From JALGWA01 sp964604955 (GTDB taxonomy: Bacteria > Arandabacterota > Arandabacteria > Arandabacterales > JALGWA01): 64,000 bases of DNA. Below are positions 56,306 to 64,000 of this stretch, piece by piece. Positions within the stretch are counted from its first letter, which is position 1. Every line of letters starts with the position of its first letter. The stretch spans positions 1 through 64,000 of the forward strand of contig CAZSBE010000002.1 of the NCBI GenBank assembly GCA_964604955.1. Reading direction: 5' to 3'. The notes below the pieces were generated by a model. That model did no database searches, was not told the origin of the DNA, and was given only the letters and a program-made list of their open reading frames with translations. The translations under genes were made by a program, and so were the position numbers.

Positions 56306-57670
56306 TCACGACCCCGCCGCCACCCTGAGCAAGGTGGCGTCGAGGAGGAGGCTGAGGTCGACGTTATAGGGGAGGATGCCGAAGGTGTCTTCGATCTGGC
56401 GGGAAATGGAGAGGAGCGCCTGTTCGTCGAGAGACCTTGCGTGGTTTTGCATGGCAGTCAGGTACTTGTCGGGAAGCAGACTTCCAGTGACCCCCGATTT
56501 CACCCTGAGGGTTTCCACTATCCAGAAGATCAGAAGCTCGAACGTCGTCCGCACCTCATCGCGGAGCTTGCGCCTGTGGGCCACTCCCTCCCCCAGCACC
56601 GCCCGGGAGAAGGCGAACACGTGCTCGGGCCTGCCCGCCACTATGTGATCGAGAAGCGCGCGCACGGCGTCGAGTCTCTCTTCGACTCTCGACAGGCTGA
56701 GCTCCAGCGCCCGGCCCGGGCAGTTACCCGAGAGCGCGGCGATCACCCCGGCCCGGTCTCCCGTATCCCCGACCAGGGATCCCAGGGCCTCGGCCATCTC
56801 CTGCGCCGTGAGCCGCTTGAAGCGCACCACCTGGCAGCGGGAGACGATGGTCGAGAAGAGGCTCCCGGCATCCGAAGTCACGAGGATTATTACCGAGTCC
56901 TCCGGGGGCTCTTCCAGCGTCTTCAGCAGGCAGTTCTGGGCCTGCGGCGTCATCTTATGGGCGTCGTCTATGATCACCACTTTCTTGCCGTCAATCAGGC
57001 TGCGCCTGGCGAGAAAGGACTGTACCGGTCTTGTGAATTGCCAGCCCTGGCGTTGAGTGACATATGCGATAGGTATGGCGCCGCGATAGGGCATAAGCGA
57101 AAGAGGGTATTCGTAGAGAAGCCTCAAGAGGCGATACTCCTGCTCGGTCAGTTTGCCCTGATCGTAGGACTTCCTTATCGTCTCGGTGATCCGCGCCGGC
57201 GTGTAGCATTCCCTTGAGGGCACGCTGCCTTTCCCGAAGAGGTTGTCGCTTACGATGTTGAATCCGTCCACCGCCGGGTCGCGCTCAATATCGGGAAGGG
57301 GCTCCTCCAGGTACTCCCCCTCGGCGAGCGCTGCGACGGTCTGGCCGTAGCGTTCGCGCCAGTCTTCGCCCGTAAGCCCCAGGCTCGCTTTAACAAACTC
57401 CCGGCCCAGCCAGCGCGGCTTGTTGGCATCGGCGATGAGAAGCAGCTCCGGGTGGTTGAGCGTGTCCATGGCCCGGCACGACTCGCAGCTGCCGGCGCCT
57501 TCGCAGGTGCAGTTGACGGCCCGCGCGAAATCAAGGGCCGCCTGCTTCTTGCCGACGCCGTCGGGCCCGAGAAGAAGATATGCGTGCCCCAGGCTCCTCG
57601 ACGTCGCGACCCTTTCCAGGAGACCGAAGACCCTGCTGTTCCCTATTACCTTCCGCCCATTGTGCTGCAA
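56306..57670 (-). CDS. holB: DNA polymerase III delta' subunit with an unusual insertion
   Basis: 454 residues. P-loop 'LLLGPDGVGKKQAALDFA' (about 33-50), zinc Cys 54, 56, 62, 65 ('CTCEGAGSCESC'), 'HPELLLI', then 'VVIIDDAHKMTPQAQNCLLKTLEEPPEDSVIILVT' and 'SRCQVVRF'. This is the clamp-loader delta' fold. Between HPE (73) and VVIIDDA (221) there are about 90 more residues than the family normally has, including a 'YTPARITETIRKSYDQGKL' helix. Start is TTG at 57670, overlapping holA by 25 bases. The clamp loader would put the sliding clamp on DNA. Confidence 0.85.
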   Translation of the reverse strand: MQHNGRKVIGNSRVFGLLERVATSRSLGHAYLLLGPDGVGKKQAALDFARAVNCTCEGAGSCESCRAMDTLNHPELLLIADANKPRWLGREFVKASLGLTGEDWRERYGQTVAALAEGEYLEEPLPDIERDPAVDGFNIVSDNLFGKGSVPSRECYTPARITETIRKSYDQGKLTEQEYRLLRLLYEYPLSLMPYRGAIPIAYVTQRQGWQFTRPVQSFLARRSLIDGKKVVIIDDAHKMTPQAQNCLLKTLEEPPEDSVIILVTSDAGSLFSTIVSRCQVVRFKRLTAQEMAEALGSLVGDTGDRAGVIAALSGNCPGRALELSLSRVEERLDAVRALLDHIVAGRPEHVFAFSRAVLGEGVAHRRKLRDEVRTTFELLIFWIVETLRVKSGVTGSLLPDKYLTAMQNHARSLDEQALLSISRQIEDTFGILPYNVDLSLLLDATLLRVAAGS

Positions 57671-58728
57671 GCCTCAACCCCCAGCGTTGAGATGAGCCGC
57701 TCGAGTACTATCTTATGAGGCACCGACGTGCTCACGAGTTCGACATTCGCTTCCAGAAGCCCGCCCAGGAACCGGACCAGCGCGCCCACCTCGAAACCCG
57801 AGCCCTCCTTGAACCGCATGTAGATCGCGTACGGCCGCATCCACATATAAGAATCGCGCCGCGAGATGCCCGCGTCCTTCGTCCATGCGTCGAAGCGCGG
57901 GAAGACCATGTTCTTGAAAGCGCCGAACTGCATGTTCTCGTCCCAGCCGCTGACGGTATTGTCCAGAAACAGCCTCACCTGGATCAGGCAGCGGATCTCC
58001 CGCGAGATCCTGTAGAGCAGACCGATGGCAGACTCGTCCGGCCGGTCCAGCAGCTCCGCGAGCAGCGCCATCGCGGCCGCCGAATCCCTTGTTATCACCG
58101 CGCGCGTAAGTTCGTACACCTTCTCATGCCTGGACTTTCCCACCACGGCCTCTATGTCCGCGGCCGTGACCTCGCCGGCGTCGCCCACATAGGTCACGAC
58201 CTTTTCGATCTCCGTGCCTATGGCCCGCAGGTCGTCCTTCAGGTCCAGGAGCAGTTGGGCTACGTCGCGGTTTGCCGCCTTGCCGAGGTCCCTGAATTTC
58301 CTGAGTACATAGCGCTCCATGGCTTCGGCGTCCATCACCGGCACTTCCATGAGCCCGCCCATCCTGTTCACGGTCTTCACGAGCTTGAGGCGCTTGTCGA
58401 CGTCCTTTGTCACCAGTATTAGTATCTGCCCGGGAACGAGGCCCTCGGAGACGCATTTCTCGATCTCGGAGATGAGCTTCCTCTGCTTCCCGAACCTGAG
58501 ATGTTTGAGCACCGTCACCTTGTTGGCGGAGAACAGGGAGGGCGATACGATCTCGGCCAGAACGTCGTCGGTCCGCCCTTCCTCGCAGTCGACGGTTTCA
58601 ATGGCCGGATCTTCACCGACCGCCGCCCGAAGTTTCACCAGAAGAGTGGCAAGCATCTCCTCGACAAGGAACTCATCCTCGCCGAAGACCAGATAGACAT
58701 TGCTCGGCACATCGCTGCGGGGGCTCAA
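57646..58728 (-). CDS. holA: DNA polymerase III delta subunit
   Basis: 360 residues from TTG at 58728, supported by GGAGG 4 bases upstream and overlap with the HD-GYP stop (TTGA). 'VYLVFGEDEFLVEEML' at the start, 'LILVTKDVDKRLKLVK', 'DLGKAANRDVAQLLLDLKDDLRAIGTEIEKV' and 'AVVGKSRHEKVYELTRAV' are HolA features. The delta subunit opens the beta clamp during loading. Its partner holB follows with overlap, so the two clamp-loader subunits are made together. Confidence 0.9.
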   Translation of the reverse strand: MSPRSDVPSNVYLVFGEDEFLVEEMLATLLVKLRAAVGEDPAIETVDCEEGRTDDVLAEIVSPSLFSANKVTVLKHLRFGKQRKLISEIEKCVSEGLVPGQILILVTKDVDKRLKLVKTVNRMGGLMEVPVMDAEAMERYVLRKFRDLGKAANRDVAQLLLDLKDDLRAIGTEIEKVVTYVGDAGEVTAADIEAVVGKSRHEKVYELTRAVITRDSAAAMALLAELLDRPDESAIGLLYRISREIRCLIQVRLFLDNTVSGWDENMQFGAFKNMVFPRFDAWTKDAGISRRDSYMWMRPYAIYMRFKEGSGFEVGALVRFLGGLLEANVELVSTSVPHKIVLERLISTLGVEACSTMGGR

Positions 58729-60020
58729 GCGGCCTCCTGAAGCGGATAGGACACGTATTGATCGAGAAACGAAACCCTGTAGAGCTCCACGAGACTCTTG
58801 ACGGCCTCGTCGTCGAACTTGGTGGACGCCCCTTTCACGATCTTGCCCACGGCCTGGTCTATTTTCATGGCGTCCCTGTATGGCCTGTCCGAGGTCATGG
58901 CGACGAAGGCGTCTGCCACCCTGAGGAGGCCCGCTTCCCGCGGTATCTCCTCGGCCCGGAGCCCGCGGGGATAGCCCCTCCCGTCGGGCCGCTCGTGATG
59001 GGCGCGCACTATCTCGCTCACGCGCTCGAGGGAGCGTACCCTGCCGATTATGTCGGCGCCGATCTCGGCATGCTGCCTTACCCTCATCCACTCGACCGGC
59101 GTCAGCGGCTCAGGCTTGGAAAGGGAACGCTTGGCCAGCGAGAGATACCCAATGTCATGCAGCAGCGCCGCGTACTCCAGTGCCTGTATTCTCCAACCGG
59201 AGAGACCCGAGCGCTTGGCGAGCTCCACGGCGAGGCCGGCGACGCGCTCCGACTCCCCGCCCATGAAGGGCGTCGTTGAATCTACCGTGCTCGCGAGGGC
59301 TGCAACCGTCTCCCTCTGGCTGCTGAGGAGATCGAGGTTCACCTTCGAGCTCCTGGCGTAGTAGACCAGCCACAGGAAAAACACCACGACCAGCAGGGTA
59401 GAGAAACCCGAATACAGGAATGCCAGCGTCGTTCCCACGACCGGGGCCGCGAACGACTGGGGCAGCAGATAGAGGTAATTGGCCCGCCAGGCCGTGACCG
59501 GGAACCTCTTCAGGTTGAGCGAGGACCAGACCGTTACAAGACCGGTATTCATCGAGAAGTAGGTCAGGTGGCACAGCACGATAGGCAGGATGAGGCCGGT
59601 GCCGGTCGAGAGGGTATAGCCGGCCCCCAGCAGCGGGACGCCTCCCGCCAGGCGGTAAACCGTCCCGGCCAGGAAGAGCGAGACCACCATCTGGGACACA
59701 TTGAAAACCGCCCGCGGCACGCCGAAGCGGAGATAGAACTTCAGGAGTATGAGCATCGCTACGGCCCCGACCCACGCGGCCACGCTCGCACCGTACGTGA
59801 TGATGACGGCGAAGTTGACGACGGCCGTTCCTATCACGCCCCCGCCGCTCTGGAGTGACACATAGGTCAGGATGCCGGCCACGACGAGGAGCGAGAACCA
59901 GATGAGGAGCCCGAAGGAGTCGGTCGAAAGAGCGGCAGCAAACCCGGGAATCGAGTAAGCGAGAATGAGCCCCGCGATTACAGCGAGCGCGAGTGCGAAC
60001 GCAGATCCTCTGCTCTTCAT
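58725..60020 (-). CDS. Membrane HD-GYP protein B
   Basis: 431 residues. About seven or eight membrane helices (1-235), then an HD-GYP domain with 'YAALLHDIGYLSLAKRSL', 'RQHAEIGADII', 'AHHERPDGRGYPRGL' and 'DAFVAMTSDRPYR'. The early Gly-His of HD-GYP domains is Gly-Glu here ('FMGGESERVAGL'), so metal binding may be altered. It resembles the protein encoded at 60175-61473 in layout, suggesting an old duplication. A 27-codon ORF lies 33 bases upstream. Its stop overlaps the holA start. Confidence 0.87.
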   Translation of the reverse strand: MKSRGSAFALALAVIAGLILAYSIPGFAAALSTDSFGLLIWFSLLVVAGILTYVSLQSGGGVIGTAVVNFAVIITYGASVAAWVGAVAMLILLKFYLRFGVPRAVFNVSQMVVSLFLAGTVYRLAGGVPLLGAGYTLSTGTGLILPIVLCHLTYFSMNTGLVTVWSSLNLKRFPVTAWRANYLYLLPQSFAAPVVGTTLAFLYSGFSTLLVVVFFLWLVYYARSSKVNLDLLSSQRETVAALASTVDSTTPFMGGESERVAGLAVELAKRSGLSGWRIQALEYAALLHDIGYLSLAKRSLSKPEPLTPVEWMRVRQHAEIGADIIGRVRSLERVSEIVRAHHERPDGRGYPRGLRAEEIPREAGLLRVADAFVAMTSDRPYRDAMKIDQAVGKIVKGASTKFDDEAVKSLVELYRVSFLDQYVSYPLQEAA

Positions 60021-60053
60021 CCCTGAATGCTTCCCGTTCCGACCGGCCCGTTG

Positions 60054-60137
60054 TCAGCCGATCACGTCCCAGAAACCGAATGTCCTCATCAGCCCGAGCA
60101 TGGTGCTCAGGAACTGTCCCAGTGGTGCTCTAAGCAT
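60054..60137 (-). CDS. Tiny ORF (27 residues) between the two membrane HD-GYP genes
   Basis: ATG at 60137 preceded by GGCGGAGAGCG (GGAG 4-7 bases away), stop TGA at 60054-60056. The peptide begins MLRAPLGQFLSTMLGLMRTF and ends GFWDVIG: one amphipathic or hydrophobic helix with aromatic end. It fits in the 154-base gap with 37 bases on one side and 33 on the other. Function unknown; could be a signal peptide-pheromone, a membrane microprotein or a translational-coupling ORF. Confidence 0.5.
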   Translation of the reverse strand: MLRAPLGQFLSTMLGLMRTFGFWDVIG

Positions 60138-60174
60138 CGCTCTCCGCCTGAGGTACAGACTGAGTCCGCGGCTG

Positions 60175-61473
60175 TCAGCCGCAGGCCACCTTCTTGTCCT
60201 CTATCATACGCATAAGGTACTCGACGACTACCGGATCGAACTCGCTTCCAGACCCCTCCGAGAGTTCATTCACGGCATCCTCCAGGCTCCGTCTCTTCCT
60301 GTACGGGCGGTCGGTGGTCATGGCGTCGAAGGCGTCGGCGACGTTGAGTATCCTCGCGCCCACCGATATCTCGTGCCCCATGAGCCCTTCCGGATAGCCC
60401 CGGCCGTCCGGCCGCTCGTGATGCTGCGCGACTATCTCGGCGGATTCACGGAGCAGCCTCAGCCGCGAGATAATGTCGGCGCTCGACCGGGGATGCTGTC
60501 TTATCATCTCCATTTCGTCTTCATCCAGCGGCCCGGGCTTCGACAGCACCTCGGTATCCACGCCTATCTTGCCGATGTCGTGAAGCAGCGCGCCGCCCTC
60601 GATCTTCTCGACCGTGACTTCAGGGAAACCCATCTCCCTTGCGAGCCTGCAGGCCAGGCGCGACACCCGGTTGGAGTGGTCGTGCGTGTATCTGTCTCGA
60701 GCATCGACCGAGGAGGACAGAGCCCTGACAGCCTCTATTCTCGAAGCCCGGAGGTCGAGGCCGCGCTTGAACGCGTCCCTCGTAAGGAGAACCGGAAACG
60801 CGAAAGCCACGAAGGCCGCCGGACCCGCGGCGCGGTAAACGACGCAGGCCAGGGCGCCCAGCACGACCGTGAAGAAGTGATGGTGCAGGGTCCGGCCGTA
60901 GTTGAGCAGCCAGTACTCGCCGAGGTCATACTCCGTTCGCTTCCGGAACAGCGTATCGACCATCGAACTCATGACGAGATAACCGAGCGAGCTCAGAAGC
61001 AGCGCAGGCACGGCGGCAGCCGAGAATATCCATGAGTCGAGAAGACCGGAATCGCGGGTGATGAGCACGGCCTGGCTCTCGTTCAGGAGAATCATCCACG
61101 TGGGAACGAGGGCGCGCCACAACCCGAGCGCCGTGAACAGCGCGACGACGTTGCGCAGAGCCATGACCGGCACGGCGCGCATGGGCCTGCCCCTGACTGC
61201 GGCGGACGCTATGGCCGCCGCGATACCCAACGGAGCTATCCTCGCACCGCCCGCGAGAAGACACAGCGCCAGCAACACACTGTCGGAAGGAGACAGGAAG
61301 CCCCCCCACGGAAGTTCCAGCGTAAAGAGGCATAGAGTTGCGACGACCGCGGTTATTGCGACGGTGTGGAGCGCGGGGAAACCGAGATAGGAAATCGATG
61401 CTCCTATGAGCAAAGTACCGGCAAGGAAAGCCAACACCCGCAAAATTGTATATGGTCTGAGGCCCGATCTCAT
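60175..61473 (-). CDS. Membrane HD-GYP protein A
   Basis: 432 residues. About seven or eight membrane helices (1-245) and an HD-GYP domain with every key position present: 'DRYTHDHSNRV', 'ALLHDIGKIGVDTEVL', 'RQHPRSSADII', 'AQHHERPDGRGYPEGL' and 'DAFDAMTTDRPYRKR'. Expected to be an active cyclic-di-GMP phosphodiesterase controlled by a membrane sensor of unknown ligand. Its ATG at 61473 overlaps the stop of a 35-codon ORF (ATGA), so translation is coupled to that ORF. Confidence 0.9.
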   Translation of the reverse strand: MRSGLRPYTILRVLAFLAGTLLIGASISYLGFPALHTVAITAVVATLCLFTLELPWGGFLSPSDSVLLALCLLAGGARIAPLGIAAAIASAAVRGRPMRAVPVMALRNVVALFTALGLWRALVPTWMILLNESQAVLITRDSGLLDSWIFSAAAVPALLLSSLGYLVMSSMVDTLFRKRTEYDLGEYWLLNYGRTLHHHFFTVVLGALACVVYRAAGPAAFVAFAFPVLLTRDAFKRGLDLRASRIEAVRALSSSVDARDRYTHDHSNRVSRLACRLAREMGFPEVTVEKIEGGALLHDIGKIGVDTEVLSKPGPLDEDEMEMIRQHPRSSADIISRLRLLRESAEIVAQHHERPDGRGYPEGLMGHEISVGARILNVADAFDAMTTDRPYRKRRSLEDAVNELSEGSGSEFDPVVVEYLMRMIEDKKVACG

Positions 61474-61577
61474 TGCCTCGGGATATCCTCCTCACTTATC
61501 AAATCCACATGCGCGCCGTGTAGCAGTCCACATGTTACACCAATTCCCGGGATTTTCACACCTTTTCTTGACATCAT
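61470..61577 (-). CDS. Tiny ORF (35 residues) coupled to membrane HD-GYP protein A
   Basis: ATG at 61577 (second ATG 61574) with GGGAG 4-8 bases upstream; stop TGA at 61470-61472 shares bases with the next ATG. The peptide begins MMSRKGVKIPGIGVTCGLLH, has one Cys, and ends acidic (SEEDIPRQ). A GAGGAGG ribosome site for the HD-GYP gene lies inside its 3' end. Start, stop and coupling all look like a real gene; no known family. Confidence 0.55.
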   Translation of the reverse strand: MMSRKGVKIPGIGVTCGLLHGAHVDLISEEDIPRQ

Positions 61578-61585
61578 TTTGCTCC

Positions 61586-62488
61586 CTAATGATAAACCCT
61601 CTGGAGTCCCGCCTGATGGGCCGCCGCGAGCGCCGCCTCGAATTCGCGCCGGCTGAGGCCGCCGGAGATTTCCTCGAATCCAGCCGACTTGTAGCAGGGC
61701 CTGTACTGGGCCATGACGTTTACGAAAGCCCGGGGAGAGAGTCTGCCGGCGATGAACTCGAAGATCCTGGCGGCGTCCGCCAGGCCCCCGGGCATGACCA
61801 GATGCCGTATGATGAGACCGCGCAACGCTATGCCGTCTCTTATGATAAGGTCGCCGACCTGGCTCTGCATCTCGGCGACGGCGCGCGTTGCCACCTCGCG
61901 GTAGTCGGGGGCTTCGCAGTAGGAACGCGCGGGCTTGTCGCTCCAGAACTTGAAGTCCGGCATGTAAATATCAACCACCCCCCTGAGAAGCCTCATGGCT
62001 TCGCCTCCTTCATAGCCGCCGCAGTTATAGACAAGCGGTACCGACAGGCCGTCGCGCGCGGCGATGAGGGTCGCTTCCAGTATTTGCGGAAGATAATGCG
62101 TGGGCGTTACGAGGTTGATGTTATGGCAACCGTCGCGCTCCAGACCGCACATCACGGCTGCCAGGTCCACCGGCTCGACTTCCCCGCCGCGACACTCGTG
62201 GCTTATGTCGTAGTTCTGGCAGAAGCAGCACTTGAGGTTGCAGCCTGAGAAGAAAATGGTCCCCGAGCCATCACGCCCCACGAGCGGAGACTCCTCGCCG
62301 AAGTGGGGCCCGAAGCTGGCCACGGCTGCAAGTGCTCCGCCCCCGCAATAACCCCGTTCCCCCTTCGACCTGTCCACTCCGCAGCGCCGGGGGCACAGGG
62401 CGCAACTCGAGAGCATCGCTTTGGCCGCAGAAACGCGCCTTTCGAGCTCGCCTGATTCCAAGAGATCCCTATAGGCGGGAAAGCCCAT
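61586..62488 (-). CDS. Radical SAM protein, PflA-like (COG1313 type)
   Basis: 300 residues. N-terminal cysteines 'CALCPRRCGVDRSKGERGYC', radical SAM motif 'SGCNLKCCFCQNYDIS' and 'NINLVTPTHYLPQILEA', 'LVYNCGGYEGGEAMRLL', 'IYMPDFKFW'. This matches the uncharacterised COG1313 group once compared with pyruvate formate-lyase activases. It is a different branch from AmrS at 27254, although the two share the N-terminal Cys cluster plan. No glycyl-radical enzyme is nearby, so the substrate is unknown. Confidence 0.87.
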   Translation of the reverse strand: MGFPAYRDLLESGELERRVSAAKAMLSSCALCPRRCGVDRSKGERGYCGGGALAAVASFGPHFGEESPLVGRDGSGTIFFSGCNLKCCFCQNYDISHECRGGEVEPVDLAAVMCGLERDGCHNINLVTPTHYLPQILEATLIAARDGLSVPLVYNCGGYEGGEAMRLLRGVVDIYMPDFKFWSDKPARSYCEAPDYREVATRAVAEMQSQVGDLIIRDGIALRGLIIRHLVMPGGLADAARIFEFIAGRLSPRAFVNVMAQYRPCYKSAGFEEISGGLSRREFEAALAAAHQAGLQRVYH

Positions 62489-62491
62489 AGG

Positions 62492-63409
62492 TCAGTCGAC
62501 GATTACGTCGGAGGGGAGTATATACTTGAGCGGGTTCTGCGCTACGCCGCTTATTCTCACTTCGTAGTGGAGATGCGGGGCTGTCGACCGGCCCGTATTC
62601 CCGACATAGGCGATGACATCGCCGCGCTTCACGTTCTTGCCGACCCGTACGAGGTTCTTGGCGTTGTGGGCGTACCGCGTGACCATGCCGTTGCCGTGAT
62701 CGATCTCCACCGTATATCCGTATCCGCGACTGTATTTCGAGACGACGACAACGCCGTCGGCGGTCGCGTACACTTTGGCGCCGCTTCTGGTCTGGAAGTC
62801 GAGGCCTTCATGGCGGCTGATGCGCTTGGTGAAGGGATCCCGCCGCTTGCCGAAGCCGCTCGAGATGAAGCCGCCGTCAACGGGCCTCAGCGACGGGATG
62901 TACTTGAGGTCCTCGGTCTTCTGGCGGAGTTGCTCGTAGATCTCGTCGAAAGAGTGGCGCTGGAGTTTCATCTGTCTCAGGAGCTTCTCGATGTCGCTGT
63001 CCAGCAGCGAGATTCTCTCCCCCAGGGGGCCGTCGGGCAGCGTGTAGCCCGTCTCCGGACCACCGATACCCACTTCCCACACATCCTTGTCGATGGGCTC
63101 GAGGTCGGCCATTATCCTCATTCTCTCTTCGAAGACGACGTGTTCATTCATATCGCCCTCGAGCGAGGTGACCTTCTCGGTCAGCCGGTCCAGCTCGGCC
63201 CTCAGGGTCTCGTTCTCACTGGAAAGGCCGGCCAGGCGGGCGTGGTCTATCCTCTCGGAGACCCCGCACAGCCCCGCGTACAGCGAGAACGCGAATAGCG
63301 AACCGATACCAATAGCTACAAATACAAGCAAGGTCCGGGGTATGGATATGGTCCTGGGCTTTGCTTTCGCTGACTGCATGACGATGACTGTAAACCTCTC
63401 AGAGAGCAC
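62492..63409 (-). CDS. M23-family (LytM) metallopeptidase
   Basis: 305 residues from GTG 63409 (GGGGGTTGGA in front); TTG 63421 and ATG 63379 are alternatives. N-terminal membrane segment (about 20-45), coiled coil (about 55-145), then M23 domain with zinc ligands 'SRHEGLDF' and 'STAPHLHYEVRISG' and 'DHGNGMVTRYAH'. Likely cleaves peptidoglycan cross-bridges or, as a NlpD/MepM-type protein, regulates cell separation. The zinc ligands are all there, so it should be active. Confidence 0.9.
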   Translation of the reverse strand: MLSERFTVIVMQSAKAKPRTISIPRTLLVFVAIGIGSLFAFSLYAGLCGVSERIDHARLAGLSSENETLRAELDRLTEKVTSLEGDMNEHVVFEERMRIMADLEPIDKDVWEVGIGGPETGYTLPDGPLGERISLLDSDIEKLLRQMKLQRHSFDEIYEQLRQKTEDLKYIPSLRPVDGGFISSGFGKRRDPFTKRISRHEGLDFQTRSGAKVYATADGVVVVSKYSRGYGYTVEIDHGNGMVTRYAHNAKNLVRVGKNVKRGDVIAYVGNTGRSTAPHLHYEVRISGVAQNPLKYILPSDVIVD

Positions 63410-63441
63410 TCCAACCCCCAAACGCAGACGTACAGCGTCGG

Positions 63442-63470
63442 AGGGTAGAGAATCGCGGCCTGGTTGTCAA
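63442..63470 (-). promoter_or_regulatory. Sigma-70 promoter before the M23 peptidase gene
   Basis: On the - strand TTGACA (63465-63470), 17 bases, TACCCT (63442-63447); start near 63435, about 25 bases before the GTG. It lies right after the sigma factor stop and could drive the M23, radical SAM, HD-GYP and clamp-loader genes. Confidence 0.6.
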
Positions 63471-63483
63471 GTAAATTATCGGC

Positions 63484-64000
63484 TCAGTTCAGATAGGCCT
63501 TGAGGTGAACGCTCCTCGAGGCATGTCTCAGCCTCTGTATGGCCTTTTCCTTGATCTGCCTGACCCGCTCGCGGGTTAATCCCAGGATCCTTCCGATTTC
63601 CTCGAGCGTGAGGGCCTCCTCGCGACCGATCCCGAAATACAGCGTCAGGATCTTGGCCTCGCGGGCGCCCAGCATCTCGAGCGCTTCTGCCACATCCTCC
63701 TGGAGCGACCTGTCGATGACGCTCTTATCCGGCGAAGGCGCGTCCTCATCCGGGAGAACCTCCCGGAGCGAACTGTCGTCCTCATCGGTGGTAGGGGCAT
63801 CGATCGAGAGATGCGGTATCGACACCTTGAGGGTATCCGATACCTCCTTCTCGCTGATATCAAGATGCTCGGCGATCTCGTGGGCCGTAGGCTCCCTGCC
63901 GAGCTCGTGACCCAGCTCACCCGATGTCTTGCCTATGCGGCTCAGCGTACCCGCCCTGTTGAGCGGCAGCCTGACGATTCTCGACTGCTCCGCCAGGGCC
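63484..64000 (-). CDS. Sigma-70 family RNA polymerase sigma factor (3' part, runs off the window)
   Basis: About 171 C-terminal codons are visible. 'ALAEQSRIVRLPLNRAG' is the end of region 2, 'GHELGREPTAHEIAEHLDISEKEVSDTL' is region 3, an acidic stretch ('DEDDSSLREVLPDEDA') follows, and region 4 is 'VLTLYFGI.REEALTLEEIGRILGLTRERVRQIKEKAIQRL'-like with the -35-binding helix-turn-helix. It resembles RpoD/RpoS-group sigma factors; which of the two cannot be decided without the N-terminal part. Ends at a TGA (63484-63486). Confidence 0.9.
   Translation of the reverse strand, partial: ALAEQSRIVRLPLNRAGTLSRIGKTSGELGHELGREPTAHEIAEHLDISEKEVSDTLKVSIPHLSIDAPTTDEDDSSLREVLPDEDAPSPDKSVIDRSLQEDVAEALEMLGAREAKILTLYFGIGREEALTLEEIGRILGLTRERVRQIKEKAIQRLRHASRSVHLKAYLN

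Noticed and set aside
58729..59091. An N-terminal extension of holA by 121 codons
   Set aside because: It overlaps the HD-GYP coding region in another frame; a TTG with GGAGG at 58728 gives the normal HolA start.
61556..61590. A + strand promoter-like TTGACA-16-TGATAA
   Set aside because: It points into the 3' end of a - strand gene with nothing downstream on the + strand; AT-rich chance match within the tiny-ORF region.

Overview
The window is a GC-rich (clearly above 55%) bacterial chromosome segment with no tRNA, rRNA, CRISPR array or phage genes that I can see. Apart from one transposase on the + strand, every convincing gene is on the - strand, so transcription runs from high to low coordinates. 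Envelope proteins with a FlgD-like or 'YPNP' C-terminal domain, lamin-tail domains, an HhH-plus-barrel outer membrane protein ending in Phe, SelB, and many two-component and HD-GYP proteins point to a Gram-negative, FCB-related candidate phylum (Eisenbacteria/Krumholzibacteria-like is a guess; the lineage is not proven here).

Layout by coordinate. (1) 1-9.4 kb: one tightly overlapping operon behind a textbook sigma-70 promoter (TTGACA-17-TATACT, 9345-9373). It encodes the three reductive pyrimidine catabolic steps (beta-ureidopropionase, PreA, dihydropyrimidinase), a threonine-synthase-like enzyme, an orphan 2Fe-2S subunit, a PPC-domain protein, an aminotransferase, and the maturation set of selenium-dependent molybdenum hydroxylases (YqeC, MocA-like, XdhC, YqeB). 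(2) 9.4-19.4 kb: an envelope block with a DUF2723-TPR membrane protein, secreted M28 peptidase, HhH-barrel protein, phosphoesterase, small barrel and lamin-tail protein. (3) 19.46-20.48 kb: a RAYT (REP-associated tyrosine transposase) element bounded by inverted 24-bp repeats. Copies of the repeat recur at 23.06, 25.75 and 56.25 kb, and in two genes the repeat supplies the stop codon and last residues. (4) 20.4-27.1 kb: central metabolism and respiration (gpmA, aldolase, SagB-type oxidoreductase, sdhB, sdhA, cytochrome c, a b-c fusion cytochrome). (5) 27.2-34.9 kb: AmrS radical SAM, methyltransferase, GNAT, rsmI, RecJ-like, threonine aldolase, ADP-ribosylglycohydrolase. (6) 35-43 kb: rho, rpmE, DUF1385, prfA, prmC, murA, selB. 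(7) 43-46.4 kb: TPR lipoprotein and priA. (8) 46.5-54 kb: a c-di-GMP/two-component operon behind a perfect sigma-54 (-24/-12) promoter, with a GGDEF response regulator, a pseudo-histidine kinase, a histidine kinase fused to a degenerate HD-GYP, a stand-alone receiver and a GAF-HD-GYP. (9) 54-64 kb: tsaD, YbbR, holB, holA, two membrane HD-GYP proteins each preceded by a tiny ORF, a COG1313-type radical SAM protein, an M23 peptidase, and the 3' part of a primary-type sigma factor gene.

The most novel signals are the tiny-ORF/HD-GYP pairs at 58.7-61.6 kb, the repeat family that donates stop codons, the sigma-54-driven signalling operon with two degenerate sensor modules, and the fusion of pyrimidine reduction with selenium-hydroxylase maturation in one operon. 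No stretch longer than about 300 bases is without a gene; the larger gaps are covered by promoter, repeat or dyad entries.
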